From Candidula unifasciata (taxonomy: Eukaryota; Mollusca; Gastropoda; Stylommatophora; Geomitridae), in the NCBI GenBank assembly GCA_905116865.2, contig CAJHNH020000845.1, positions 132,001 to 196,000 on the forward strand: a stretch of DNA of 64,000 nt. Direction: 5' to 3'. The number at the start of each line of letters is the position of its first letter. Within the stretch, counting starts at the first letter, position 1. This document shows, one piece after another, positions 1-11,204 of the stretch. Both the position numbers and the translations under genes were made by a program. The notes under the pieces are model-generated. The model had not been told where the DNA came from, made no database searches, and worked only from the letters and a program-made list of their open reading frames with translations.

Positions 1-1273
1 TTACATTAATATCAACATCGCCACAGTAATATATATATTTATTTATTTGCAGAAAGTTATCTTACAGGATGACTGACCTTGACCTAGTGGAATTGCAGGA
101 TTATTTTACTTATGAACAATGACTTTCATTAGACTGTCTATAGGGACACACACATTACACTCAGGGGGCCTAGTGGTCTCGAGGTATGATGTCCTCCTCG
201 AGTGCGATGAAGGCTAGGATTTTTTTCCCACTTTAAATTCTAGCAATTTTCCCTGGTCTCTGGGTAGTAGGACGGGATACCCGTGTGTATTGTTGCGCAC
301 ATAAAAAAAATCTCTTTGCAGTTGGAAACAGAAAAAACAGTAGCCTAGCGGCGCCACCCGGTCAAAATCTGGAGTTAAAATATTCCCAAAGTATTTCAGG
401 ATCCTTGCCAGTGCTACGGAGTTCGTGCATTGCTCTCAGACTCCTCAGACCTAGGCTTGAATTAGAAGTAGAATTGAGGAGTAAGCTGTTACACCTGTAT
501 ACTATGATGTTGATCCTTTAAATAAAACATTTTTTTAAAAAACATCTTGTGCGAGTGCATATACATAGAGGGGGGGGGGGGGGGGGGGGGGGTGCTGCTA
601 GTAAAAAACACTTGTTGCACATTCAGAAATATTGTCTGTTATTAAACTTTGGTAATTAAAGAAAAGGTGACAACCATTCTATTTTCTTAAGACACCTTTA
701 GGCATATATAGAAGGAAATATTGTCTGTCAGTGAACTTTTTCTCTAAACAGACACCTTTAGGCATATATACAAGAGCTTCATGGGGTGAGTGTGTCTGAC
801 CAGAGGAGCAGTAAGGGACTATAATTTTAGATTAACCCTAAAAATAAAAAATGTGTTACAAGGAAATCTGGGTCTATAACGGATTTTTTTTCCCCCTACA
901 CGGCCCTCGATCACATTGTTAATTATAATTTTGGCCCGCAGACCCGACCCCCAATTGTGCCCACCCCGACCTAGTGCACCCAAAAAAAATATAATGTTAT
1001 GAGGAGACAGAGTGTTATGTTAATTATGGGTTTTGCCTATATGGCCCTCAACCGAGTTGGTAATTCTAAATTTGGCAGACAACCCCCCCCCCCCCCCCCC
1101 CCCCATGTACCCCACAAAAAATGCTGTTACAAGGAAATCTGGGTGTTATGGTCATAATAATTTTGTTCTATAAGCCCCTTGACCGGGTCGATAATTCTAA
1201 ATTTGGCAAACTACTCCCAAAAAAAAGTTGCCCACCCCTGACCTAATATCTAGTCAGTGGTTTTGATAATTAC
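1..1273. other. HIPK intron, 3' of exon 14: degenerate repeats, G21 and C22 runs
   Basis: No coding exon seen. About 170-280 has a degenerate tRNA-like SINE look. Two copies of GACACCTTTAGGCATATATA sit at about 692 and 751. Between 840 and 1245 three diverged copies of a 130-170 bp unit (GTTACAAGGAAATCTGGGT ... GATAATTCTAAATTTGGC) occur; the last ends in GTTGCCCACCCCTG, the terminal repeat of a widespread hAT MITE type. A G run lies at about 571-592 and a C run at 1083-1104. Confidence 0.5.
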
Positions 1274-1519
1274 CTTCGGCCTCGTCTTAAGGAGTGATTG
1301 TCGGCAAAACTAGTGTCGCTTCCGTCACATGGCAGGGTCCTCAGGTCAAAGTAGCGGTCACACGGATGTGCCTGGCTGTGCTGCTGTGCCTGCAGGATGC
1401 GGTGGTGGTGGTGGCGATGGTGCCGATTGCTGCAGCTGCGGCCGCTGCGGAGACCATCTCCTTCATCTTCACTCTCAGAACTGATGGTGATGATACTGGG
1501 AACTGGACTGGGTGTATCC
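1274..1519 (-). CDS. Hipk: HIPK coding exon 14 (SUMO-interaction motif), last in window
   Basis: Completes Arg962 and encodes residues 963-1043 plus two bases. It opens DTPSPVPSIITISSESEDEG, matching vertebrate [20 protein letters not shown]. The hydrophobic IITI followed by Ser and acidic residues (971-981) is the SUMO-interaction motif that directs HIPK to nuclear bodies. An Arg/His-rich stretch (NRHHRHHHHR) follows. Acceptor is TTTTCACCAG; the donor GTAATT after 1274 is phase 2, so more coding exon(s) lie left of the window. HIPK2 is about 1,200 residues, so roughly the last 150 are missing here. Confidence 0.93.
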
Positions 1520-1609
1520 CTGGTGAAAAGAGGGAAAGTCCTTATTATAAAACTTATTAGCAAGGGGGAAAAAACTGTTGGAATAATCAACCATCAAAAG
1601 GTATGAGAT

Positions 1610-2216
1610 TGTGGGAAATCATTCCCTAACAAACAGGGCTAAGATTATAGGAATCATTCCCAAATGAACAGTAACAAGACTGTTGGAATCATCCCTTAAC
1701 CTACGTGTCTAAGACTGGAGGAATCATCTCCTAATAAAACCATGACAACACTTTATATCATCCCCTCATCAAAACATATATTTGTTGGAATCATCCTCTA
1801 ACTAACAGGTCTAAGATTATAGGAATCATCCCCTAACTAACAGGTCTAAGATTATAGGAATATTCCCTAACTAACAGGTCTAAGATTATAGGAATATTCC
1901 CTAACAGGTCTAAGATTATAGGAATATTCCCTAACTAACAGGTCTAAGATTATAGGAATATTCCCTAACTAACAGGTCTTAGATGATAGGAACCCAAAGA
2001 TATATGACTCTTGGAATCATCCTCTAACCCAAAGATATATGACTCTTGGAATCATCCTCTAACCCAAAGACATGGAATCATCCCCTAACCCAAAGATATG
2101 TTGGAATCATCCCCTAACTAACAGGTCTAAGATTACAGGAATCATCCCCTAACCCAAAGATATATGATGTTGGAATCATCCTTTACCCTACATGTCTAAG
2201 ACTGTTGGAATCAGCA
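1610..2216. repeat. Minisatellite, about 30-35 bp unit
   Basis: Imperfect tandem units of the type AACAGGTCTAAGATTATAGGAATCATCCCCT, with a CCCAAAGATATATGACT-containing variant, fill the 5' part of the intron between exons 13 and 14. Copies are most alike at 1800-1985 and decay towards both ends. Confidence 0.85.
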
Positions 2217-2524
2217 ACCAAATTTAGCAGCACAAAACTGTGGTGGACACTACTAGAAACATTTAGCAGCCCTATTCATCATCATCTAGTGATGACAGCA
2301 TTTAGAAAGTATCTTCCAGCTGCAGTAAAACCTCTAACTGGAGTTTCCCCACGTCCAAAATGCTAGAAAACCTTAAATCCATTTGCTTTCCATTCAAGCT
2401 GACCTTATCACTACTGGCCTGGTTAAACTGGCCCATTTTAAACCTCCACAAATTTTTCTTTTACTTAAGCTGCCTACTTTTAGGGCAGAAACCCTGACAA
2501 CGAACAACAAGCAACTAGAAATTA

Positions 2525-3312
2525 TACTCTAGAGGTGTGGATATATACAAGACTGAGTCTCTAGGTGAGTGGATATATACAAGACTGAGTCTCTAGGTGT
2601 GTGGATATATGCAAGACTGAGTCTCTAGAGGTGTGTGGATATATGCAAGACTGAGTCTCTAGAGGTGTGTGGATATATGCAAGACTGAGTCTCTAGAGGT
2701 GTGTGGATATATGCAAGACTGAGTCTCTAGAGGTGTGGATATATGCAAGACTGAGTCTCTAGAGGTGTGGATATATGCAACACTGAGTCTCTAGAGGTGT
2801 GGATATATTCAAGACTGAGTCTCTAGGTGTGTGGATATATACAAGACTGAGTCTCTAGGTGTGTGGATATATGCAAGACTGAGTCTCTAGAGGTGTGGAT
2901 ATATGCAAGAGTCTCTAGGTGTGTGGATATATGCAAGACTGAGTCTCTAGAGGTGTGGATATATTCAAGACTGAGTCTCTAGGTGTGTGGATATATGCAA
3001 GACTGAGTCTCTAGGTGTGTGGATATATGCAAGACTGAGTCTCTAGAGGTGTGGATATATACAAGACTGAGTCTCTAGAGGTGTGGATATATGCAAGACT
3101 GAGTCTCTAGAGGTGTGGATATATGCAAGACTGAGTCTCTAGAGGTGTGGATATATGCAAGACTGAGTCTCTAGAGGTGTGGATATATGCAAGACTGAGT
3201 CTCTAGAGGTGTGGATATATACAAGACTGAGTCTCTAGAGGTGTGGATATATACAAGACAGAGTCTCTAGAGGTGTGGATATATGCAAGACTGGGTCTCT
3301 AGAGGTGTGGAC
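2525..3312. repeat. Minisatellite, about 31-33 bp unit, about 25 copies
   Basis: Very homogeneous tandem array of GAGTCTCTAGAGGTGTGG followed by ATATATGCAAGACT. Units differ mainly by presence of the AG in CTAGAGGTGT versus CTAGGTGT and by ATGC/ATAC/ATTC. The homogeneity suggests recent expansion. Confidence 0.93.
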
Positions 3313-4255
3313 ATTTAGAAGAATAAGTTGTATTTCATGGAAACAGCAAAAATAATTAATTACAGAAGTTCTACAGAGATTGGAAATGAAAAAAGTTTCT
3401 GAAAACAATTAGAAAAGATAGCAATGAAGCATTTCCACATTAATTAACAATATTACACCTTTTTGAAGCTATACTGGGGGGAAAAGTTGAAGATAAGAGA
3501 GCAAGAGGGAGACAGAGGTACAAGTGGAAAGGACATCATCATAAGATGAACTAACAGCAGTCTGAAAGTATCTAACCAGGACAAGAGACGGTGCTGGAGA
3601 TTGATTACTAGCAACCTTAATTGTGGAGATGGCACCTGGTTGATAATCCAAACACTATAAGAGAGACAAGAAAAGATGCATCTGGGTCAAGATTCGACAT
3701 CATCTAATGCAATATTAACTCTTGTCTCCCACCTCAACACCTTTGCCAGCAAAGGGTCCCTCTACCAGACTTTTTTCCTGAGTCTCAAGTGGTGCGCCCA
3801 GAGCCAGACACTCCCTACTGCATCATTCTCTCCAGGTTCGGGTTTTCACTAACTGACATTGTACTTGTTACCCACAGATGACAGATCACCTCTGCCTTGT
3901 GCAGTTACAGTATAAATCTCTTCTTCTTTCCACACCCCCCCCCCACCCTTCCTTTCCCAGTGGGGGCAGTCCAGCCAACCTATCTGCCTGCTATTTTCCA
4001 AACATGCCTGTATGGCCCAGGAAAACTATTCATGTGACTTTCGCCACCTGCTAATTGTGGACCGACGCAGCCCATTTCATATAAAGAAAACCTGATTTTA
4101 CCTCCCTCACCACTGAAGCACGCGTGGCCGAGATTTCCCCCACCCAAGGGACTGATGCAGATACCAGCTTGATCTCCATCTCATGCTGGATTGATGTGAC
4201 CACTTTCATACAAAGAAAACCAAACTCCACCTTCACAAACACAAACCTCACTAAC

Positions 4256-4537
4256 CTAATCACAATAAATGGGTGTCTCTGAGCATGCTCCAGTGGGGCC
4301 GCTAAGCCCGCAGCTGACAAGACCTGGTGGGAGACCGACAGAGGGTGAGTCAGGTGTGAGGAGGCCGAGGACGAAGAAGACGACCAGTCTGCCAGGTGGA
4401 GCAGTGCAGCTTCATCTGCTGATGGTGCTCCGGGATGACAGTACAGAGGGTGGTCAATCAGGGTCAAGGGCGGTGTGCTCTCTTTGACCCGTTTCTTCAC
4501 CGGGGACAGCTGAGTGGAAGGAATCTCCTTGTGTTGC
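4256..4537 (-). CDS. Hipk: HIPK coding exon 13 (NLS-like KKRVKESTPP)
   Basis: Completes Arg868 and encodes residues 869-961 plus two bases of 962: QHKEIPSTQLSPVKKRVKES to QRHPFIVI. The SPVKKRVKESTPP string matches vertebrate SPQRSKRVKENTPP, an NLS-type patch. A Ser-rich DWSSSSSSASSH tract follows. RHPFIVI corresponds to RQTIVI ahead of the SUMO-interaction motif. The acceptor ATGATGCAG at 4538-4539 was chosen because it alone restores phase; a CTCAG 30 bp inside would not. Donor is GTTAGT. The frame stays open for about 68 codons into the intron. Confidence 0.92.
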
Positions 4538-4544
4538 CTGCATC

Positions 4545-4695
4545 ATAACATTTACAGACATATGTTAACATACAAGCTTTGCACAATTTACTACATTACA
4601 ACATTCAAAGACATATGTTAACATACAAGCTTTGCACAATTTACTACATTACAACATTCAAAGACACATGTTAACATACAAGCTTTGCACAATTT
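4545..4695. repeat. Three tandem copies of a 53-bp unit
   Basis: ACATATGTTAACATACAAGC followed by TTTGCACAATTTACTACAT recurs at a 53-bp period, starting just upstream of the exon 13 acceptor. A TCAATCAGT/CAGTCA-rich stretch follows to about 4800. Confidence 0.85.
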
Positions 4696-5049
4696 ACTGC
4701 ATCACAACATTCAATCAGTCACACAGCGTCAATCAGTGATACAGAAGTCAATCAGTCATACCGTAGCAAATAAGTCAGCAATTCACACAGAAGTCAGTCA
4801 GTTACATAGTAGCCAGCCACTATTCCACTGTGGCTCCATATATTTACATAGCGCTATGCCAATAGTGAAAAACACCTCAAGGAAGCCAAATCAAAACAAA
4901 CCATTCAAAGTTATCTGCATAGACATTGTTTCTGTGTTTCCCCCTCAACACTGTGGTTGGCACATTGTCTTGTGGCTTACAGCTAGGATATGATATCTGC
5001 TCCTTCTGGACTAATATATCCGCTTTCAGCAATCTTAGCTAGTCATACT

Positions 5050-5310
5050 TGTAAGTTAAACTGCAGCAGGTATTTTCTCTTCTGCTTCTTCTCATCCTGT
5101 TCTGCCCGTCAGCATCAGGTGACAACCTTGGTATGTGTTAGGTAAATGCAGGTGTTACGGCCTTTCCTACTCCAACTATCCATAACTTACATGGTCGACC
5201 TCTGGCTCTGCTTTCATTATGCCTAAGTGACAGAGCTTTCTGTGGTGCACTGTCAGGTGACAGTCTTCACACATGCCCTAACCATTTGATCTGTAAATTC
5301 TCTCTTCCCA
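5050..5310 (-). mobile_element. Possible LINE relic (RT C-terminal type)
   Basis: Composition and phrases such as GGTCGACCTCTGGCTCTG and the ACACATGCCCTAACCAT region resemble, in reverse, the GRPR...GHMVRM-type end of RTE-like reverse transcriptases. It is heavily degraded with no usable frame. Confidence 0.3.
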
Positions 5311-5756
5311 GAAAAATGGGATCCCACAACCCGAACGGAGAGAAACACCGTTGACAGGTAAACATAACAAAACAACTTTTGAACACATACACAAGCATCA
5401 CTTTTAAACCTTAGCTTTCAGTGAATAGTATTTAGTTCATGAAGAGTGACATATGTTCAATTTATGTGCAAATTTTGATTAGACAATCTTTATTAATTTC
5501 TGAAATATCCTGGCAAATGAGTACAAATTTTGCTATTTTCCTAATAAAACATGACATTTTCAATCAATACCGGTAAAAATATGTTGATATTAGCCCTCAA
5601 AATGAATTTGCCTGAAATCTGATGTACCTATAGAAAGCATTGTTTCCAGCAGATACAAATACAATTTGGGGGTTTAACCTGTCCTTAAAGCCACCGATCT
5701 AAAGATGGGAGGCAGGCTAAAGAAGAGCAACACACACACAACCACAGGGACGTTAC

Positions 5757-5860
5757 CTGTAGCGAGTAGGCCTTTTACTGGTCTGGGCAGAGGTGTGTCT
5801 GGCAGCCACAGAGTAGGATGTAGGAACCATCCCAATGTTCCACTGTTGGGAAGAAGCACT
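5757..5860 (-). CDS. Hipk: HIPK coding exon 12
   Basis: Residues 834-867 plus two bases of Arg868: SASSQQWNIGMVPTSYSVAA followed by RHTSAQTSKRPTRY. This resembles the QPLNVGVAHV..STTSSRKSK stretch of HIPK2. Acceptor is CTCTCCACAG and donor is GTAACG. The phase-2 end joins exon 13 to restore an Arg codon. Confidence 0.86.
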
Positions 5861-6099
5861 CTGTGGAGAGAACGATACCACTGATGATTAACTTACTGAC
5901 TACATTCACCCATTAGCTGCTAAACCTATGTAGTGTAGACAACAGGCAAATATTGGCTGGCACAAGAATAAGTTACAATTAGAGATGTGTGTTCCGGGGC
6001 CCAATTTTTTGGAAGGCGAGGGGGGGGGGCCCTGCCAACTTAACAGGCATGTTGTAAAATAAAACTAAAAATTTGGGGCGTTTCCTTCTAAACGGGAGT

Positions 6100-6256
6100 G
6101 CATCTGCCTATGAGGTGAGGAGCCAACAGCCTGCATACAAATAAACCAGACATAAAACATATGTGCATGCAAGAACTAACGTTCTGTAACAAGATTAAAG
6201 TCCAGAACTGGACGAGCAACCAGTACTTTCCACTGAAATTTACAGCCGGTGAACTG
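6100..6256 (-). repeat. Unclassified dispersed repeat (family A), minus copy
   Basis: In reverse it reads TTCACCGGCTGTAAATTTC ... GTTGCTCGTCCAGTTCTGGA ... TGCATGCACATATGTTTTA, the 5' half of family A. It ends next to GAAGAAG, the simple tail seen at many copies. It forms an inverted pair with the copy at 6542. Confidence 0.75.
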
Positions 6257-6259
6257 GAA

Positions 6260-6535
6260 GAAGAGATGTGTGAAAACATGGGCAAGGAGGAGGTTAAGGT
6301 TTTGGGGCCAAAATTACTTGTGTAGGATTCTAAAAATCAACAAGGAAGGCAGAAAGTGGCCAGCAGACACTGCAGGAACAGAAATTCAAAAACTGACCCA
6401 TGAAAATTCCTCAGCAGGTGGTGTGATTATCTATACAGATGGATCTGTGCTAAGTGGATCTGCGCTGAAAGGCAGAAAAATGCATGAAGGTTCATTGCAA
6501 AAGTGAACTGCAGTCACTTAGTACAAGAAATATTA
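6260..6535 (+). mobile_element. LINE RNase H fragment
   Basis: A degraded piece of LINE ORF2 with IIYTDGSVLSGSAL, the first catalytic-Asp block of RNase H, closely like IIYTDGSVIRQRRSAW in the better copy at 15684. It is truncated on both sides by family A repeats. Confidence 0.7.
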
Positions 6536-6541
6536 GCATAT

Positions 6542-6805
6542 GTTGTTACATTCACCGGCTGTAAACCTCAGCAAAAAGTCCTGGTTGTTCGTTCATTTCT
6601 GGACTGGCATTGTTTAAGGACCTGAGTTTTGCATGCACACCTGTTTTACAGATCTGGCCTAATTGCTGGTTCCTTGCCTCTCAGGCAGATACACTCCGAC
6701 CTAGAAGGAATTATCTGATAAATCAACTTCTACACATGCTTGTTAGAGCAGTAGTGGGTCTACTACTGTTTTCTCCCACAAAGGGCGCTGGAACCCACAA
6801 AAGAA
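6542..6805 (+). repeat. Family A dispersed repeat, plus copy
   Basis: Contains TTCACCGGCTGTAAACCTC, CTGGTTGTTCGTTCATTTC, TTTTACAGATCTGGC, TCAGGCAGATACACTCCGAC and GCGCTGGAACCCACA in the standard order of the family. It is full length or nearly so. Confidence 0.85.
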
Positions 6806-7289
6806 GATTAGCATATGATACATCAAGTTTTGGGCTTCAGCGGCTGGAGGACTAGATGCTCACACAGGGCAGGACTGGTACAATAACACAGTATGAAGAG
6901 AAAACATCAATATGCTTCAAGCTGTGTGGAAAGCCTCCCTTCAGGGGTCTCTGGTACTTAGCGTCCTTTGGATCTTATCTCCAAGACATGCAGGTGTGTG
7001 AGGAAACAAACATACAGACTGGCTGCTGCTGCACCACTAGGTGGTGAACTGATGTAGGGCAAGCTAGCTGTGGTCAAAGCTCTTTAGCAGCAAGTTAACA
7101 ATGTTGAAGCTCAACTCAACACACATGGCATGTGTCAACTGGAGCTATGTTGGAATGGACAGTATTCACACCGACTGCACAGAGATACTTTACCTTTCAG
7201 GGCTCAAATGACCAGAATATCAGCAGATCTTATTTAAGGGCTAAACATTTTAGAATTCCCTATTATTTGTGATTTTATTAAATGTTTTC

Positions 7290-7455
7290 TGACTTGTTTA
7301 ACAACTGGCACAATTAATGGAAGTAGAGCATCAGGAAAGCAAAGAAAGAAATACTTGGATGGCTTGGCCAAACGAATAGGGCGAGAAAAGAATATTGACA
7401 TATTCTGGTGAAACATGATAGCCTATGCTTAACAGCATGGCACATGATGATGATT
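7290..7455 (+). mobile_element. RTE-type LINE 3' end
   Basis: Encodes TGTINGSRASGKQRKKYLDG then LAKRIGREKNIDIFW, the basic C-terminal block of RTE-like reverse transcriptases (usual form GRRARGRQR.K.LD). It ends in a GATGATGAT-type simple tail at about 7446. Only the 3' tip survives. Confidence 0.6.
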
Positions 7456-7791
7456 GTCTCTCAAAATAAATTTGCCTGCGGGTGGGCGCGTACATACACT
7501 ATGTGAATGTGCATAAATGTATGTGAGAGAGTGGAGAGGAGAATGGAGGATATAGAAAGGGAACAGAGAAAAAGAGCATAACTGAAAAGTGAGGATTCCA
7601 TAAAAGATTTGGAACAGAATGAAGTGAAGAGGGATAGTGTGACAAAAAATGTTGAGAAAATAAGTGAAATGATACTGAAGGCTGGGATTTAAAGAGCGGT
7701 ATAAAGGAGAGACAGATTTAGAAGAGACTGGAGTGGGTGTGCATGCGTGGTGAGTTTGTGTGTGTGTGCGTGCACGTCCAACAACACTCAC

Positions 7792-7971
7792 CAGAGGAAG
7801 CACAGCGGTTGGTGCAGAATCAAAAGTGTCTGTGCCGACCATAATAGGTTGTCTCCAAGCCTCCGGGGGCAAAGCCTCCTGCAGATGGGGCACCCTCTGT
7901 GCTGTCTGGGCCAGAGATGGCCAAGGCCCCATCACCACAGGACGGCTACTAGCCCAGTTACCATGAGCATT
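7792..7971 (-). CDS. Hipk: HIPK coding exon 11 (LPPEAW region)
   Basis: Residues 774-833, NAHGNWASSRPVVMGPWPSL to FDSAPTAVLPL. The segment ALPPEAWRQP parallels the LLPPAWQQL motif of vertebrate HIPK1/2 that follows the Gln-rich linker. Acceptor is TTTTGTAG at 7972-7973, donor GTGAGT from 7791, phase 0 at both ends. Antisense reading frames over this exon are shadows. Confidence 0.88.
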
Positions 7972-8069
7972 CTACAAAATAGGAGAAAATGCACAAACTT
8001 TAGAACAAACATAACTTCACAAACAAAATGATAGATCTGGCCCACGATGACCCAATAAAAATATTTTTT

Positions 8070-8160
8070 CAGGGGCATCGGGTTGGTCATATTGTTCCTG
8101 TAGCAAGGTACTTTCATCACTTGGAGGTAACAGGTTCAATTTCGGGCATGGTAAGTACAG
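8070..8160 (+). mobile_element. tRNA-like SINE head
   Basis: The stretch GGGCATCGGGTTGGTCATAT and, 45 bp later, GGTAACAGGTTCAATTTCGG are spaced like polymerase III A and B boxes. It ends in CGGGCA, pairing with its start, as in tRNA-derived SINEs. The sequence is too diverged to be a functional tRNA gene. Confidence 0.45.
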
Positions 8161-9040
8161 CTTAGCGATTTTAACTAAGAAATCTCTTGATCTATTTCTT
8201 TCTATAAGTGTTGAACAAAATGTCTATTTGTTTATAATATTTTAAAGGGTTTCCGACTAACATGCTGTCAGTCAAACTGGTCATAAGCTAAATTTATAAC
8301 TGATAACACTATTTTCATTCAAACAAGTAATAAAAATTGTACATTAAACAAACAAACAAATGTCCATCTATGCAAGTATAATTATTGTACACAACGTCAA
8401 ATACACATACTGCATCAGTTCCTTGGCATTTTTTAAATCCTACTAATGTAATCTTATTTCTTTACAGTTTTCTTTTTTTTTTTAAGTTGTAAGTGCAGAT
8501 GGTTTAGGTCACATGTCATAAGTTGAGAAGAAGGTGTATACAAATTTACAAAGCTTATCTAATCACTGAATATTGATAACTTGTTGGAGGTGAATAAACT
8601 TCATTGCCTCAGGTCATATTTCAAAACTGTTTCAGTTTCCCTCCACAGAACAGAAAACTGCCAGCCCACAGCATCGCACAAACGCTCAACAGGTGACGAA
8701 TACTGACATCCTAAATGTATGCATTCATAAACAAACAACATAGAATGAAACTGCGGCCAAGATTTTTTGGAGTGTGAAACAAGTTGTCTAACCAATTCAT
8801 GGCAGCGATTAATCATCTTCTTCTTCATAAATCATCAGCTTTGTGAAAGAATATCCCTCTTATGACAACATACAAATACACTTCACAAAAGTTAAAACAC
8901 ACATGACTCAACAAGTCACACAGGTAAAAACAGACTGCTGTGAGTTTATATGCACACATTTAAAAGTTACATTTTTCTTTATAACACATTAAACTTAAAA
9001 GGAAAAACCCACCCACCCTAGATGTAGTCAAGGCCCTTTG
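8161..9040. other. Intron sequence without recognised features
   Basis: AT-rich sequence between exons 10 and 11. I see no conserved coding block, long repeat or RNA-like structure here, only short T and CAAA runs. Confidence 0.5.
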
Positions 9041-9280
9041 GGAACAAGCAACGGAATCAGTAGAGAAATAAGATTATTATGGCCTGGAGAGAATGAGGGT
9101 CTGGCCGGCTCGCTACACTCAGGGGAAAGGCAAGACGGACATGTAACCAGATTGTGACCGGTACCATCAGTTTTGGAACTCTGTGCTGGCTGCTGAAGAT
9201 GAGGAAAGAGCGCATATGGGAATGCCCCAAGTGCTATGACGTAAATTCTTCACTCAACTCAACCCCCCACACCATGTGTA
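9041..9280 (+). mobile_element. LINE 3' fragment (RNase H C-terminal tail)
   Basis: The stretch GGGAAAGGCAAGACGGACAT ... GTACCATCAGTTTTGGAACT ... CATATGGGAATGCCCCAAGT aligns with the copy at 46190 and with the end of the LINE at 15684 (TGTIS.RTLG..LRGGSEHLW.CPEC). It ends in a CTCAACTCAA simple tail near 9256. Confidence 0.65.
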
Positions 9281-9562
9281 ATACAAGTCACATACACAAA
9301 CATTAGTGTGTTACACAATGATAAAAAATATTGCTGCTAATGGTCACCGGCAAACTTGCTACAGAAATGAACTATCTGACAATGTAATCTGTTCTACAGC
9401 GAACATCCATATATGCAGTGTTAACAATTAAGCAAACATTTTACTCAAAGTAATATTGTGTATAGTAGGTGCAACATCAAGCAGGCCCTCATTTGATCAC
9501 TCAGAAAATGGTTGGTACGATAAGGTACTGCAAGATCATGTGATTGTATAACAGTCAGAGTT

Positions 9563-9796
9563 AATCCAGTGAACTGTGACTAAAACCGTGATTAGTGTGA
9601 CTTTAATGAAATAGGGAAGCAGTAAAACATGTGTAAAACAGCACAAATCGACCATTTCGGCTGGCGGCCTTTCTCCATATGAACTCAGAGTTCATGTCGA
9701 GAAAGGCCTCCTGTCGAAATGTCGATTTGTGTTGTTTTGTGCACGCTTTTCCGATTCCCCATTTCGTTTAGCTTTTTAGTCACAGTTCACTGGATT
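9563..9796. mobile_element. 234-bp near-perfect palindrome (fold-back MITE)
   Basis: The left arm starts AATCCAGTGAACTGTGAC and the right arm ends with its exact reverse complement. The arms continue through AACAGCACAAATCGACC / GTCGATTTGTGTTGTT and GGCCTTTCTC / GAGAAAGGCC to a central ATGAACTC-A-GAGTTCAT. Nothing in it encodes a protein, so a non-autonomous fold-back transposon is the best reading. I could not define a clear target duplication. Confidence 0.85.
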
Positions 9797-10002
9797 GATT
9801 CTGTGCTATTAGCTTGACCAGAGCCCTATTTTCACCACTTTTTGTATAACAGTATTAACTTATGAATTAAGCAAGCGTGTATTTCATCAGTCACAACTTG
9901 GTTAGTACACAGCCAGATACTGTATGATTATGTTTGTGTATAACAAACAAGTTGGCCGAAGGAATATGGTCTATGTTAGGAGCTAATGCTGTTATGGGGG
10001 TG

Positions 10003-10027
10003 TGGGGGGGGGGGGGGGGGGGGGGGG
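10003..10027. repeat. Poly-G run
   Basis: About 22 G following GGTGTGGGG. On the minus strand it is a C run ahead of exon 10. Confidence 0.9.
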
Positions 10028-10299
10028 TAAGTGCCTGTGGTGGCGATAGTAGCAAGTCACACACAAATTTTACCCACACAAAATTTTAAAAAAACTGACT
10101 GGTACAGTCACTAATGTGAAGATTTGGCAGGAAACTAAAAAAAATTCCTTTGAATAAAGAAGTGAGGAAAACTGAGTGGACACTAAAAAAAATCATGCAG
10201 TAGTATTATTACAATGTTCTTACACTGGAACCTTAGAAACGAAGAAATAAAGGGAGGTCAACAACAACAAACAAAACACATGGAGATAAGGCTGAAAGC

Positions 10300-10410
10300 A
10301 GATATGAGGGAGACTGTGGATCTATCTGCATTCAGCGGCAAAGGGCCTACCATGAGTTGGCTAGCAGCCTATGCTCCAGAAGGATCAACGGAAGAAGAAC
10401 AAAAGTTATG
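10300..10410 (+). mobile_element. LINE C-terminal fragment
   Basis: Encodes MSWLAAYAPEGSTEEEQK, similar to the end of the RT-type fragments at 18860 and 45610 (WE-L-A-LCSTGG / WLGSYAPSGDEK). It is short and degraded. A (TA)n run of about 20 bp follows at 10478. Confidence 0.45.
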
Positions 10411-11204
10411 TGGTTTCTAGTTCTGCCAAGTCACAACTGGTTAGTAAGCAGCCAGGTACTGCAGTTATGTGTTTTATATATATATATATATATATATAGC
10501 ATGAGCACTCATATGACTACATACAGCCATGATGACCGGGCGGCTAGTGTCCACCATTGTAACCGGGGTCAGCTGTGATGCCTAACAGAGACAGAAACAT
10601 TTCACTTAAGGTTCTATCAATAATATCTGCCAGACTGGGTCTTTGTTGCTTTAACTATTCTCTAGCTAAATAAATGAGTTTTTATAAGCTTTTATTAAGT
10701 TTGCTTTTGTTTGTCTATTTTTAAATAATGCAGACGCAAATGAAACACTGTAGTACAATTTATTGCCTGGCATATATCACTAAATCACATGAGTTGACTA
10801 CTAGACTGTATCAAAATGTAATGAAGCATAAAACATCGCATCCTTTCTAATAAGACATATAAATAATGCTTTTTTATTACGATATTCACCTTAACAAAAT
10901 TTGTTTTCTTGTAAAAACATGCACAAATGTATGGAGAAAAAGTGAAACAGCTTTTAAGCACTGTTTTATAAAGTACTGTGGTAGTACTGGCATTATAAGA
11001 TCTAATGAACAACAATAACAATACTAAGAAATCATTATATTAAGGCCTGTTCACGTAGAATCTAACAGGCCTCTGGCAAAAATATAATCGCCTGGAGGCC
11101 TCAAATGGCCTGTATATTTAATGCAATTGTTTTCCACTTGATCTTTCACTGTTTGGTTTTTTCTGGATCTTGAGCCTGTACATGTTTTAGTCTTGTTAAC
11201 TTCT

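Noticed and set aside
1..1273. Search for the HIPK C-terminal exon (ISCVTV-type motif)
   Set aside because: No matching coding block in either frame; the exon must lie beyond the left edge.
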